64,000 nt of DNA from positions 1 through 64,000 of the forward strand of contig JAWLAH010000008.1 in assembly GCA_041395525.1 (NCBI GenBank), written 5' to 3'. The translations under genes and the position numbers were made by a program. Position 1 is the first letter of the stretch. Every line of letters begins with the position of its first letter. The notes under the pieces are model-generated. The model did no database searches. It worked only from the letters and a program-made list of their open reading frames with translations, and was not told where the DNA came from. Below, in pieces: positions 36,357-44,772 of the stretch. Origin of the DNA: CADEED01 sp020442965 (GTDB lineage Bacteria; Pseudomonadota; Gammaproteobacteria; Steroidobacterales; Steroidobacteraceae).

Positions 36357-38114
36357 GTGAAGATCGAACTCGAGCGCCTGTTGCGCGAGGCCGTCACGAG
36401 CCTGGTTCCCGCCATCGTGCCAACGACCCCAGACGCCGCCGCGGTGGTTGTGGAGCGCACGCGCGACACCGCGCACGGCGACTTCGCAACCAATATTGCG
36501 ATGCGTCTCGCCAAAGCGGCCGGGCGCAAACCGCGCGACTTGGCGACAGCCATCATCGCTGCCCTACCGCCCAATGAAATCATCACGAGCGCCGAAATCG
36601 CCGGCGCGGGCTTTATCAATTTTCGTCTGGCCAAAGGCACCTTTGCGGCCACCCTGCAGCGCATTCACGCCGAGGCGGGCCGGTTCGGTCACAGCAACCT
36701 CGGCGCGGGCACCAAGCTAATGCTGGAGTTCGTGTCGGCGAATCCCACCGGGCCGATGCATGTCGGTCACGGTCGACAGGCCGCCTACGGCGCGACGCTC
36801 GGCAATCTGCTCGCCGCGGTGGGTTTCGCTGTGCATCGTGAGTTCTATATCAACGACGCGGGCCGGCAGATCGACATTCTCGCCGCCAGTGTCTATCTGC
36901 GCTACCTCGAGGCTTGCGGCGAAGCAGTCGTATTTCCGTCGAACGGCTATCGCGCTGCATACGTCCTGTCGGTCGCCGCGGCACTGCGAGCGAAAGTCGG
37001 CGATTCGCTGCGGCGGCCCGCGAGCGAAGTCTTTGCCAACGCACCCCCCGATGCGCCCGCCGGCGACAAGGACAAACATATCGACGCGCTGATCGGCAAT
37101 GCGCGCCAGTTGTTAGGAACGGAGCAATTCGACCGAATCGTTACATTTTCCCGTGACCGTATGCTGGCAGAGATTCGCGACGATCTGGACAGCTTCGGCG
37201 TAAGCTTCGATCGCTGGTACTCGGAACGCGAGCTCGAAACCAGCGGCGCAATCGACAGGGCGCTAGACAAACTGCGGCGCGCTGATCATGTCTATCAGAA
37301 GGACGGTGCCGAATGGTTCAGGGCGAGCGAATTCGGCGATGACGAGGATCGCGTTGTCGTTCGAGAAAACGGCTTGAAGACCTACTTCGCATCGGACATC
37401 GCCTATCATTACGACAAGCGGCAGCGTGGGTTTGCACGACTGATCGACGTCCTGGGCGCGGATCATCATGGTTACGTCGCGCGCGTTCGCGGTGGCCTCG
37501 TCGCCCTGGGCGAACCCGCCGATTGTCTTGAAGTATGCCTGATCCAGCTGGTCAGCCTGTTCCGCAACGGTGAAAAGCTATCGATGGGCAAGCGCGAGGG
37601 CAACTTCGTGACACTGCGCCAGCTGCGCGAGGAAGTCGGCAACGATGCTTGCCGATTTTTCTACCTGATGCGCAGTAACGACCAGCATCTGGACTTCGAT
37701 CTCGAGCTCGCCAAGTCGCGCTCCAACGAGAACCCGGTCTACTACATTCAATACGCGCATGCGAGAGTCGCCAGTGTGCTCAAACAACTCGAGTCGCGCG
37801 GCCTGGCCTTCGATCGCGCGCGCGGTCTCGCCAATGCAGCACGTTTGACGGGCTCGCACGAAGCGGCCGTACTAACGGCTCTGTCGCGTTATCCAGAAGT
37901 CATCGAACATGCGGCGCTCGCGCGTGCGCCGCACGCGCTGGTGCATTACCTGCGCGAACTCGCCAACACGTTTCACACTTACTACAATGCCGAGCAGTTC
38001 ATCGTCGACGACGCCGAGCTGCGCGACGCACGGCTCGCGCTGGTATTGGGCGTTCAACAGGTAATACGCAACGGACTCGGGCTGCTGGGCGTCTCGGCGC
38101 CAGTGACGATGTAG
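36357..38114 (+). CDS. argS: Arginyl-tRNA synthetase
   Basis: A 585-residue class I synthetase from a GTG at 36357. The N-terminal additional domain (about residues 1-110) ends in AEIAGAGFINFRLA. The HIGH motif is HVGH (135-138) in TGPMHVGHGRQA, and the KMSKS equivalent is in EKLSMGKREG. The C-terminal anticodon-binding domain has YIQYAHARVASVLKQL. It charges tRNA-Arg with arginine. There is no strong ribosome site. The SPOR gene follows 15 bases later. Confidence 0.97.
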   Translation: MKIELERLLREAVTSLVPAIVPTTPDAAAVVVERTRDTAHGDFATNIAMRLAKAAGRKPRDLATAIIAALPPNEIITSAEIAGAGFINFRLAKGTFAATLQRIHAEAGRFGHSNLGAGTKLMLEFVSANPTGPMHVGHGRQAAYGATLGNLLAAVGFAVHREFYINDAGRQIDILAASVYLRYLEACGEAVVFPSNGYRAAYVLSVAAALRAKVGDSLRRPASEVFANAPPDAPAGDKDKHIDALIGNARQLLGTEQFDRIVTFSRDRMLAEIRDDLDSFGVSFDRWYSERELETSGAIDRALDKLRRADHVYQKDGAEWFRASEFGDDEDRVVVRENGLKTYFASDIAYHYDKRQRGFARLIDVLGADHHGYVARVRGGLVALGEPADCLEVCLIQLVSLFRNGEKLSMGKREGNFVTLRQLREEVGNDACRFFYLMRSNDQHLDFDLELAKSRSNENPVYYIQYAHARVASVLKQLESRGLAFDRARGLANAARLTGSHEAAVLTALSRYPEVIEHAALARAPHALVHYLRELANTFHTYYNAEQFIVDDAELRDARLALVLGVQQVIRNGLGLLGVSAPVTM

Positions 38115-38129
38115 GTCCGGGGCGCGCGC

Positions 38130-38735
38130 ATGGCTGCTGGACGAACAAAGATCACGTCGCGGGATTACAAGCACGCTCGCACGAGTGGCTTCAGTTTCGA
38201 TCGGATCCACTGGCCGGAATTTTCCATCGGGCTCGCCATAGGTCTGGCCTGCGCATTTGCCGTGCATCTGCACTATCGAGGCGCCGAAGGTCGCGCCAAC
38301 GAAGCGCGTGCGGCCGAGGCGCCGAAGCCTGAGCCGCGCCGCTCAGACGCAGCCATCGATGCGGCCGCAACGGACGGCGAGGATGCGGCCAAGAATCTGG
38401 ATTTCTATGACATGCTGCCGAAATTCGAGGTGGTCATCCCTGAGAAGGACAAGGAGGTCAGCAGGGAGCGCGGCAGCACGCTGGGCCCGATCGAGCGACC
38501 GGGCGTCTATGTGCTGCAAGCCGGTTCATATCGCGATCTCGCCGAAGCGCAGCGCGTCGGCGCACAGTTGCGGTTGCAAGGAATCGATGCGCAAGTGCAA
38601 CGAGTGGCGGTCGATGAAGACGTCTGGCACCGCGTGCGCATCGGCCCGATCACGGATCTCGCGGAACTCAACCGGCTGCGCGCCAAGCTGCGCGCACGAG
38701 AACTCGATACGCTGGTGATACGCGTCGGCGAATGA
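38130..38735 (+). CDS. SPOR domain cell-division-type protein (FtsN-like)
   Basis: A 201-residue bitopic membrane protein. The N terminus is basic (TKITSRDYKHAR), with one membrane helix at about residues 29-48 (EFSIGLAIGLACAFAVHL). A Pro/Ala linker follows, then a SPOR domain at about 125-198 (YVLQAGSYRDLAEAQRVGAQL and VRIGPITDLAELNRLRAKL). SPOR domains bind denuded septal peptidoglycan. In related genomes such a gene follows argS and precedes hslV; hslVU is absent here. Confidence 0.9.
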   Translation: MAAGRTKITSRDYKHARTSGFSFDRIHWPEFSIGLAIGLACAFAVHLHYRGAEGRANEARAAEAPKPEPRRSDAAIDAAATDGEDAAKNLDFYDMLPKFEVVIPEKDKEVSRERGSTLGPIERPGVYVLQAGSYRDLAEAQRVGAQLRLQGIDAQVQRVAVDEDVWHRVRIGPITDLAELNRLRAKLRARELDTLVIRVGE

Positions 38736-38765
38736 GGCGTCGCCCGCGTCGCTGCCGGCGTTTCG

Positions 38766-39065
38766 TCAACGCAGATCGGCGATGACACCACGCACGAGGC
38801 GATCGCGACGCTCGCGACGGCGCGCTTCGATCTGCGGCGTTGCTTCGAATGATTCAATCGCGTCGGCAGGGATTCCATGCAGTTCGGCAAGTGCCTCGTG
38901 TATATCCAGGCGATCGCGGATCACGCTGATTTCCATCGCCAGGCGCAAGAGCGCATCGATCACCTTGTCCATGTCGGGTTCACGAACGAATTTTGGCCGC
39001 ACGCGCTTCGGGTCCTGCATGCGCAAGACAACGCTCTCTCGCTCTGGGGCGTCGAACTTGTTCAT
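38766..39065 (-). CDS. Small conserved-looking protein paired with a methyltransferase
   Basis: A 99-residue soluble protein from ATG 39065, five bases after the methyltransferase stop. It is helical and highly charged; the core is PDMDKVIDALLRLAMEISVIRDRLDIHEALAELHG, followed by an Arg-rich C-terminal helix. No family is recognised. The tight spacing suggests cotranscription and a shared role with the upstream methyltransferase. It converges with the SPOR gene. Confidence 0.75.
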   Translation of the reverse strand: MNKFDAPERESVVLRMQDPKRVRPKFVREPDMDKVIDALLRLAMEISVIRDRLDIHEALAELHGIPADAIESFEATPQIEARRRERRDRLVRGVIADLR

Positions 39066-39069
39066 GAGG

Positions 39070-40194
39070 CTACTTCCGTCCACCGAATACGAAGTACTCG
39101 CGACCGCCGCCAACCGCCTGGTACTCGGCGAACGCGTGCAATGGGTCGAAGCCGGCCGCGATCAGGCTCGGCCTGATCGCGGTCTCGGCGAAAGCTACCC
39201 AGAATGGCTCGCCGTTATTCACAACCTGCCAGTGATTCAGCACCTGCTCCGGCAAGCCGATGCGATCGGGTTGGTAGGGAATGTCCACATTGAAGAATAC
39301 GCCGCCCGGTTTCAGCAGGCGATACGCCTCGCGCATTATCGCTGGCAGCTTATCGTGCCAGGTTTCGTGGAACAGAATCTGCGATACGATCAGATCGAAC
39401 TGCCCACTGTCGTAGCCGGTGGCTGCAGCGTCCGCCTGCCGCATATGCAGTTCAAGCCCCAGATCGTTGGCCCAGAGATGTGCAAATCGAACGAACGGCG
39501 CCGACAGATCGAGGCCATGAACCTCGGCCGATGGGAGCGCCTGTTTCAGACCCATCGCCATGGCTCCCACACCACAGCCCAAATCGAGCACCCGCGTCGG
39601 CTGCAAGTCCGGGTACCTGGAGCTGACCAGTGTCGCAAGATTTCGGCCGACACCTGTATCGCACGGCTGCGCCGCCTGTCCAAATCCCTTTGCGTTGCGA
39701 TAGATTTCTACCGAGCCCATGTACAGGACGGCGGCCGACAGGTCCGCCTGCGATTGCCGATAGTAGTAGCCGCCAGGCTGGCGGTGTATTTCGACCGAAT
39801 CGATCGGAGATGGGAGCTGCAAGGTCGGGGCCAGTGTGAGCGTCCCGAGTCGCTGCGGATCTGCTTCGAGTTCCGCAGCGCGCGCATCCATCGCCGGCAG
39901 CACCCGATCAACGGTTTCCCCTGTCGTCTCCCACAAGAGATCCTGCGACGAATACACGGCGGAGCACCATAGCTGATAGTCGTGATCGGACTCCATCACG
40001 GGAATGGCTTCATAACGATTGGTCGGCTCGCTGCCGTGACGCTCGCGATGCGCCGGCATCAGCTCCTCGTGGTAGCGTCGCACCAGATCGCGCTCCATTT
40101 CACCATTGACAAAGCTCTTGAGCGCGCCCACGAACGCCTGACGAGCGTGCTCTTCCTGGGTCGGGCGATACATTTCGTACAGGCGTGAGGTCAT
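39070..40194 (-). CDS. Class I SAM-dependent methyltransferase with unknown N-terminal domain
   Basis: A 374-residue cytoplasmic protein with an AAGGAGAC ribosome site before ATG 40194. Residues 1-195 match nothing I recognise (EMYRPTQEEHARQAFVG, then VMESDHDYQLWCSAVYSSQD). From about residue 200 a Rossmann methyltransferase begins: VLDLGCGVGAMAMGL (motif I), AEVHGLDLS (motif II), GQFDLIVSQILFHE (motif IV) and LLKPGGVFFNVDI. The substrate is unknown. The N-terminal domain may define it. It is followed by the small charged protein. Confidence 0.85.
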   Translation of the reverse strand: MTSRLYEMYRPTQEEHARQAFVGALKSFVNGEMERDLVRRYHEELMPAHRERHGSEPTNRYEAIPVMESDHDYQLWCSAVYSSQDLLWETTGETVDRVLPAMDARAAELEADPQRLGTLTLAPTLQLPSPIDSVEIHRQPGGYYYRQSQADLSAAVLYMGSVEIYRNAKGFGQAAQPCDTGVGRNLATLVSSRYPDLQPTRVLDLGCGVGAMAMGLKQALPSAEVHGLDLSAPFVRFAHLWANDLGLELHMRQADAAATGYDSGQFDLIVSQILFHETWHDKLPAIMREAYRLLKPGGVFFNVDIPYQPDRIGLPEQVLNHWQVVNNGEPFWVAFAETAIRPSLIAAGFDPLHAFAEYQAVGGGREYFVFGGRK

Positions 40195-40350
40195 TGCGAT
40201 GTCTCCTTAGGATCTCGCTCAAAGAATCGAGCGGACAGCGCGCCGATCGAATGAACGATGAGTGTGCCGCAAGCTGTGGACGCGCTCAAACTAAGCGTAC
40301 AGAATCAGTCCGCTACGTGGCTCGCGCCCCTCTGAAGGAAACCAGGTTCT

Positions 40351-41427
40351 ATGCAATTGAACGAGTATCGCCAGCTCGGCAACAGCGGCCTGCGAGTCGC
40401 GCCGATCGCGCTCGGCACGATGACCTTCGGTGACGGCGTGGGCCGCAATGCGTCACGCGCGGATAGCTTGCGGATGCTGGAACTTTATACCAAGCAAGGC
40501 GGCAATTTCATCGATACGGCGAATATCTACAACTACGGCGAGTCGGAGAAGATCGTCGGCGAGTTCATTCGCAGCGACCGCAGCCGCTACGTTGTGGGAA
40601 CCAAATATTCGATGGGCATGATCGAAGGCCAGCCCAATTCGGGCGGCAACCACCGCAAGAATATGCGCGAATCGGTCGACGCCAGCCTTCGACGGCTCGG
40701 CACCGACTACATCGATCTGTACTGGTTACACATGTGGGAGTTCCGAACGCCGGTGGCCGAGGTCATGCGGGCGCTCGACGATCTGGTGTGTGCCGGCAAG
40801 GTGCTCTATGTCGCGGTTTCCGACACGCCCGCCTGGAAGATTACGGAGGCAAACACCCTCGCGACCTGCCGCGGCTGGACATCATTCATCGCGATGCAAG
40901 CGGAATATCATCTCATCGACCGTACGGCCGAGCGCGAGCTGGTGCCGATGTGCCGCGATCAGAATGTCGCGATCATGCCCTGGTCGCCGCTTGCCAGTGG
41001 CCTGTTGAGTGGCAAATACGGGCGTGCGGACCTGGGCGCGCCGGCAGCGGCGGATCAGGCCGCGGGTCGCAAGGCAGGCTTGCAAATGGCTGGTGCAATC
41101 AACGAACGCAATCTCGCGGTCGTTGATGTCGTTGGCAAGATCGCCAAACAAGCCGGCGCTACGCCGAGCCAGGTGGCCCTCGCCTGGTTGTTAGCACAAG
41201 CCGGACGGCCGCTGCCGATCGTTGGCGCGCGAACGATCGAACAACTCACCGACAATCTCGACGCACTGCAACTAACACTCGATCCTGCGCAGCTCACCGA
41301 GCTCAACGAAATCAGCCGTATCGAACCGGGCTTTCCTAACAAATTATACAAGAACAAGCGGCTGCGTAACATGCTGCTCGATCGCGGCACTACGATCGAA
41401 GGTGGCTTGCCAAATTTGTACGATTGA
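40351..41427 (+). CDS. Aldo/keto reductase
   Basis: A 358-residue cytoplasmic protein. The AKR catalytic tetrad is present: Asp and Tyr in FIDTANIYNYGESE, Lys in VGTKYS and His in YWLHMWE. The C-terminal NADPH-binding part has MPWSPLASGLLSGKYG and PIVGARTIEQLTDNL. It probably reduces aldehydes or ketones with NADPH; the substrate cannot be inferred. GGAA lies 11 bases before ATG 40351. The downstream SDR is on the same strand with a 37-base gap and may be cotranscribed. Confidence 0.93.
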   Translation: MQLNEYRQLGNSGLRVAPIALGTMTFGDGVGRNASRADSLRMLELYTKQGGNFIDTANIYNYGESEKIVGEFIRSDRSRYVVGTKYSMGMIEGQPNSGGNHRKNMRESVDASLRRLGTDYIDLYWLHMWEFRTPVAEVMRALDDLVCAGKVLYVAVSDTPAWKITEANTLATCRGWTSFIAMQAEYHLIDRTAERELVPMCRDQNVAIMPWSPLASGLLSGKYGRADLGAPAAADQAAGRKAGLQMAGAINERNLAVVDVVGKIAKQAGATPSQVALAWLLAQAGRPLPIVGARTIEQLTDNLDALQLTLDPAQLTELNEISRIEPGFPNKLYKNKRLRNMLLDRGTTIEGGLPNLYD

Positions 41428-41464
41428 CGCGCCATTTTTCACGCTATCTGTCTGGAGGAAAAAC

Positions 41465-42265
41465 ATGCAGCGATTTGCCAGCACAATTCTCTTGTCATTG
41501 TCGGTCTGCCTGCTCGCGAGCTTGGTGCCCGCGAACGCTGCGGAACCGACGCACCAGGAGCGAGCAACAGTCCTGATAACCGGCGCCAACCGCGGCATTG
41601 GCCTGGGATTCGTGCGCAGCTACGGCGAGCGTGGCTGGCGCGTGATTGCCACCTGTCGAGACCCCGCGCAAGCGACGGAGCTGGCCGAATTCGCAAACGA
41701 GCACCCGAACGTCTCGATCATGCAGTTGGACGTGTCGAGCGCCAGCGAGACCGCCGCGCTGGCGCAAGCGCTGAATGGCCAACCGATCGACCTGCTGATC
41801 AACAACGCCGGTACCACTGGCAACGTCCGCAACCAATCGGTCGGCAAGCTGGACATGGCGGAGTTTGCGCAGGTACTCGCGGTGAACACCATCGGTCCGC
41901 TACGAGTGGCAGAAGCCCTGTTGCCGAATGTCATGGCTGGCAAGCAGAAGAAGATCGTCAACCTCAGCACGAGTGAGGCATCGTTCGGTATGGACCGGGG
42001 CCCGGCGCGAATCCCCTTCTATCGATCCAGCAAGTCGGCCCTCAACATGCTGATGCTCAACTACGCCAAGATGGTTGCAGACCGCGGCGTAACGGTCCTG
42101 CTCGTGAATCCAGGCCCTGTTGATACGGACATGATGAAAGGTGCAGGGATGAAACTGGCGAGTGTTGACAGTGCCGTCGGCCAGATCGTTCCGCTGATCG
42201 ACCAGCTGTCACTCGCCGACAGCGGCAAGTTCTGGAACTTCGACGGGAAACCGGTGCCCTGGTAG
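41465..42265 (+). CDS. SDR family oxidoreductase with an N-terminal signal peptide
   Basis: A 266-residue protein starting at ATG 41465, with GGAGGAAAAAC just upstream. Residues 1-25 are a signal-like segment (LLSLSVCLLASLVPANAA). The classic SDR core follows: cofactor loop TGANRGIGLG, LLINNAGT, Ser in NLSTSEAS, and the YxxxK pair in FYRSSKSALNM. PGPVDTDM is the usual PG motif. Export of an NAD(P) enzyme is unusual; the segment may instead be a membrane anchor. It follows the aldo/keto reductase on the same strand. Confidence 0.88.
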   Translation: MQRFASTILLSLSVCLLASLVPANAAEPTHQERATVLITGANRGIGLGFVRSYGERGWRVIATCRDPAQATELAEFANEHPNVSIMQLDVSSASETAALAQALNGQPIDLLINNAGTTGNVRNQSVGKLDMAEFAQVLAVNTIGPLRVAEALLPNVMAGKQKKIVNLSTSEASFGMDRGPARIPFYRSSKSALNMLMLNYAKMVADRGVTVLLVNPGPVDTDMMKGAGMKLASVDSAVGQIVPLIDQLSLADSGKFWNFDGKPVPW

Positions 42266-42499
42266 CACTAGAATAGTGACGGAACGCCGATCGAACCGGC
42301 CAGTTCGACGCGTGCACGATGGAGCACGCCTGCGCGACGCAACCGCAGCACCAGATGTCGCTCCGCGCGGTCACAAGTAACTGGCTGTTCACATAAGGCC
42401 GTCTCGAGATCGCGACGCAACAGTTCACAGTTCTCGCTTTCGTGAATGTGTGCTCTACCACGCTTGCACCGGCGTTCACGATCGACATACATTCGAACC
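42266..42499. other. Intergenic leader between the SDR gene and the riboswitch
   Basis: About 234 bases without a convincing gene. A 74-codon minus-strand open frame (42268-42492) is Arg/Cys/His-rich with no recognisable family and no ribosome site, so I do not call it. The promoter for the riboswitch transcript should lie here; no clear -35/-10 pair stood out. Confidence 0.5.
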
Positions 42500-42589
42500 C
42501 AACCAGGGCATACCCGTCGAAAGGCGGGGACGCAAAGCCACCGATCTACCAGCGCGCAACGGCGCGTTCACGATAGCGGGGCTGCCGGA
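42500..42589 (+). ncRNA. Cyclic-di-GMP-I (GEMM-I) riboswitch aptamer
   Basis: The stretch matches the GEMM-I consensus in order. AGGGCATACC at 42505-42514 forms the 5' side of P2, followed by a GAAA tetraloop at 42519-42522. GGGGACGCAAAGCC at 42526-42539 carries the conserved GACGCAAAGCC core. A second hairpin (GCGCGCAACGGCGCG) follows, and ATAGCGGGGCTGCCGGA at 42573-42589 closes it with the conserved AGC(G)GGG(T/C)TGCCG tail. The class binds c-di-GMP. It lies about 105 bases before the downstream lipoprotein gene on the same strand; whether binding turns the gene on or off cannot be read by eye. Confidence 0.92.
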
Positions 42590-42694
42590 CGAGAAGTCCG
42601 AGATTCGTCGACCAGGCGCTAGCTGTTAGCGCAGTCGCACGGTTGCCGTTCGCTCACTTCGAGCGCGCTGCCCTGACCGATCGGGATGGGGTGT

Positions 42695-43405
42695 ATGCGG
42701 CAGGAACATCGACTATTGCGTGCCGTGACGGCGCTACTCGCACCGCTCGCGCTGACGACCGCCTGCGGCTGGGACGAGACCAAGGGCGAGATTGCGGCCA
42801 CCGGCGACGCTATTTCATTCACTCAGGACAGCGGCTCGACCGCCATTGCCAACAAGGCGCCGATCGTCGCCGGCACGCCGCACGGCTACGCGCCGATCGA
42901 TGAAGCCTACGATTTCATGCCGGTCGCCGCAGACCCCGACGGCCACAAGGTTGAATTTTCCATCAACAACAAGCCGCGCTGGGCGTCTTTCGACACAAGT
43001 ACTGGCCGCTTGTCTGGCACGCCGCGCGCGACCGACGCCGGGCTGTATGCGAACATTATCGTGGCCGCAACCGATGGTCGCAGCAGCGCTACCCTGAAGC
43101 CGTTCGCGATCGGTGTCGGCCAACAGTATGAGAGCATGGGCGGCATCGGGCATGCCGAGCTGAGTTGGTCGCAACCAACGGCGACCGCGAACGGCTCCAG
43201 GCTGACCAATCTGGCCGGCTACCGGGTCTACTTTGGCCGTGGCCAGGCGGAGCTCACCAATACGGCCATGATCACGAGCCCGCTCAAGACGAGCTACCAA
43301 GTCACGGGACTTGGGCCGGGCCTGTGGTATTTTGCGGTTTCTTCGGTGACGAAGGACGGCGTGGAAAGTGATCTGTCCGAAATTGGCTCGAAGCAGATCA
43401 GTTAG
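42695..43405 (+). CDS. Ig-like / fibronectin type III-like lipoprotein under c-di-GMP riboswitch control
   Basis: A 236-residue protein. ATG 42695 is preferred because GGATGGGG sits just upstream; ATG 42686 adds three residues. A signal segment (LLAPLALTTAC) ends in a lipobox-like TTAC, so it is probably a lipoprotein. Residues about 65-130 form a He_PIG-type Ig fold (ADPDGHKVEFSINNKPRWASFDTSTG, cut here to its core SFDTSTGRLSGTPRATDAG). Residues about 145-235 look like fibronectin type III (AELSWSQPTA, LAGYRVYFGR and LWYFAVSSV). The upstream aptamer suggests a surface or matrix role tied to the sessile-motile switch. Confidence 0.85.
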   Translation: MRQEHRLLRAVTALLAPLALTTACGWDETKGEIAATGDAISFTQDSGSTAIANKAPIVAGTPHGYAPIDEAYDFMPVAADPDGHKVEFSINNKPRWASFDTSTGRLSGTPRATDAGLYANIIVAATDGRSSATLKPFAIGVGQQYESMGGIGHAELSWSQPTATANGSRLTNLAGYRVYFGRGQAELTNTAMITSPLKTSYQVTGLGPGLWYFAVSSVTKDGVESDLSEIGSKQIS

Positions 43406-43410
43406 CGCAG

Positions 43411-44772
43411 TCAATCGTCGGAAATACTCCGAAAATCGACGCCGAGCGAGCGCAGCTTGCGATACAAGTGCGTGCGCTCCATGCCGACACGCTTGGCAAG
43501 CTGCCCCACCTTGCCGTTGCACAACAACAGCTGCTGCTGCAGATAGGCACGTTCGAACTGCTCACGCGCCTCGCGCAGTGGCAATGCCAATAGATCCTGC
43601 TTGACCAACGGCTCGTCCTGCGGTGACTGCAGAGCAAGCTCGCGCTCGATCTCATCCAGGCGGATTTCTTCGTTGCCCCCCTGCACTAACAAGCGCTGCA
43701 CGAGATTCTTGAGTTCGCGGACGTTGTCCGGCCAAGGATAGTTACGCAAGCGGTTCTGCGCCGCGATGCCGAAGCGCCGGAATGCCAGCCCATCGGCATC
43801 GACCAGGCGATCCACGTAGTGTCTGAGCAGATCGGGCACGTCCTCCGCATAGTCCCTGAGCGGCGGAATCCGCACGATCAGCGTGTTCAGGTGCGAGAGC
43901 AGATCGCGCCGGAACGACTCTCCGATCGCCTCGATGCCAGACCGTGCCGACGAGAGGAAACGCGTTCGGATCGCTTGTGGGCTGCTGCCACCCATGCGCG
44001 TGTAGTGGCCGGACTCGAGCGCACCCACCAATAAGCGCTGCACGCTGATTGGCACGTCTTCGAGATCGCTGATGAACAGCGTGCCGTCGCCCGCCTGCTC
44101 GATCAGGCCGGGTGTGACCTCACCATTGCGCTCAGTACCAAACAACTGCGCCTCGGCCGTGTCGTCACGCAGCGTGCTCGCGATCAACGCGATGAATGGC
44201 TGTGCAGCGCGCGGGCTGGCTTCGTGCAGATAGCGCGCGAACGCCTCGCGTCCCGTACCAGCCTCGCCGATGAGCAGTATCGGCGAATCGTTCTGCGCGA
44301 GCTGCGTCAGCTCGGCGCGTAGCTGTTGCATCAGCTTGCTGCGACCGATCGGAATGCTCGCCGACGATGCTAACAGCTTGCCGGTGTGCCGATACCGCTT
44401 GCCGGCATCGAGCGCTCGTTCGACCGTGCGCAGCAGCTTTTGCAGCGACAGGGGTTTCTCGACGAAATCGAACGCCCCCAGGCGCGTAGCTTCGACCGCG
44501 GTATCGACCGTGCCATGCCCCGACATCATGACGACCGGGCACGCACCGTCGCCACCGCTGGCAGACCACTCGCGTAGCAACGTAATACCATCCGTATCAG
44601 GCATCCAGATATCGAGCAGCACGAGGTCGGGGTTCTGGCGCGCGCGCGACGCACGTGCCTGGCGTGCGTCGGCAGCGACGTCGACCTCATACCCCTCTTC
44701 CGACAGGATCTCTTTCAGGAGCCCGCGAATATCGGCTTCATCATCCACCACTAATATGTGCGCTGCCGTCAT
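43411..44772 (-). CDS. ntrX: NtrX-type response regulator with degenerate AAA+ domain
   Basis: A 453-residue protein from ATG 44772, which overlaps the ntrY stop; GGAGGGAC lies upstream. The receiver domain (1-120) is intact: DDE at 10-12, phospho-acceptor Asp54 in VLLDIWMPD and Lys106 in FVEKPLS. The central domain is worn: Walker A reads GEAGTGRE with Arg for Lys (169-176), the GAFTGA sigma54 loop is missing (LFGTERNGEVTPGLIEQ instead), and Walker B reads TLFISDLEDV. The C-terminal Fis-type helix-turn-helix (GQLAKRVGMERTHLYRKLRSLG) is intact. It should bind DNA but is unlikely to activate sigma54 in the normal way. Confidence 0.88.
   Translation of the reverse strand: MTAAHILVVDDEADIRGLLKEILSEEGYEVDVAADARQARASRARQNPDLVLLDIWMPDTDGITLLREWSASGGDGACPVVMMSGHGTVDTAVEATRLGAFDFVEKPLSLQKLLRTVERALDAGKRYRHTGKLLASSASIPIGRSKLMQQLRAELTQLAQNDSPILLIGEAGTGREAFARYLHEASPRAAQPFIALIASTLRDDTAEAQLFGTERNGEVTPGLIEQAGDGTLFISDLEDVPISVQRLLVGALESGHYTRMGGSSPQAIRTRFLSSARSGIEAIGESFRRDLLSHLNTLIVRIPPLRDYAEDVPDLLRHYVDRLVDADGLAFRRFGIAAQNRLRNYPWPDNVRELKNLVQRLLVQGGNEEIRLDEIERELALQSPQDEPLVKQDLLALPLREAREQFERAYLQQQLLLCNGKVGQLAKRVGMERTHLYRKLRSLGVDFRSISDD

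Noticed and set aside
38782..39972. A 396-codon plus-strand open frame over the methyltransferase
   Set aside because: The minus-strand SAM motifs are clearly the real coding sense.
42268..42492. A 74-codon minus-strand open frame upstream of the riboswitch
   Set aside because: No ribosome site, no family, odd Arg/Cys/His composition.
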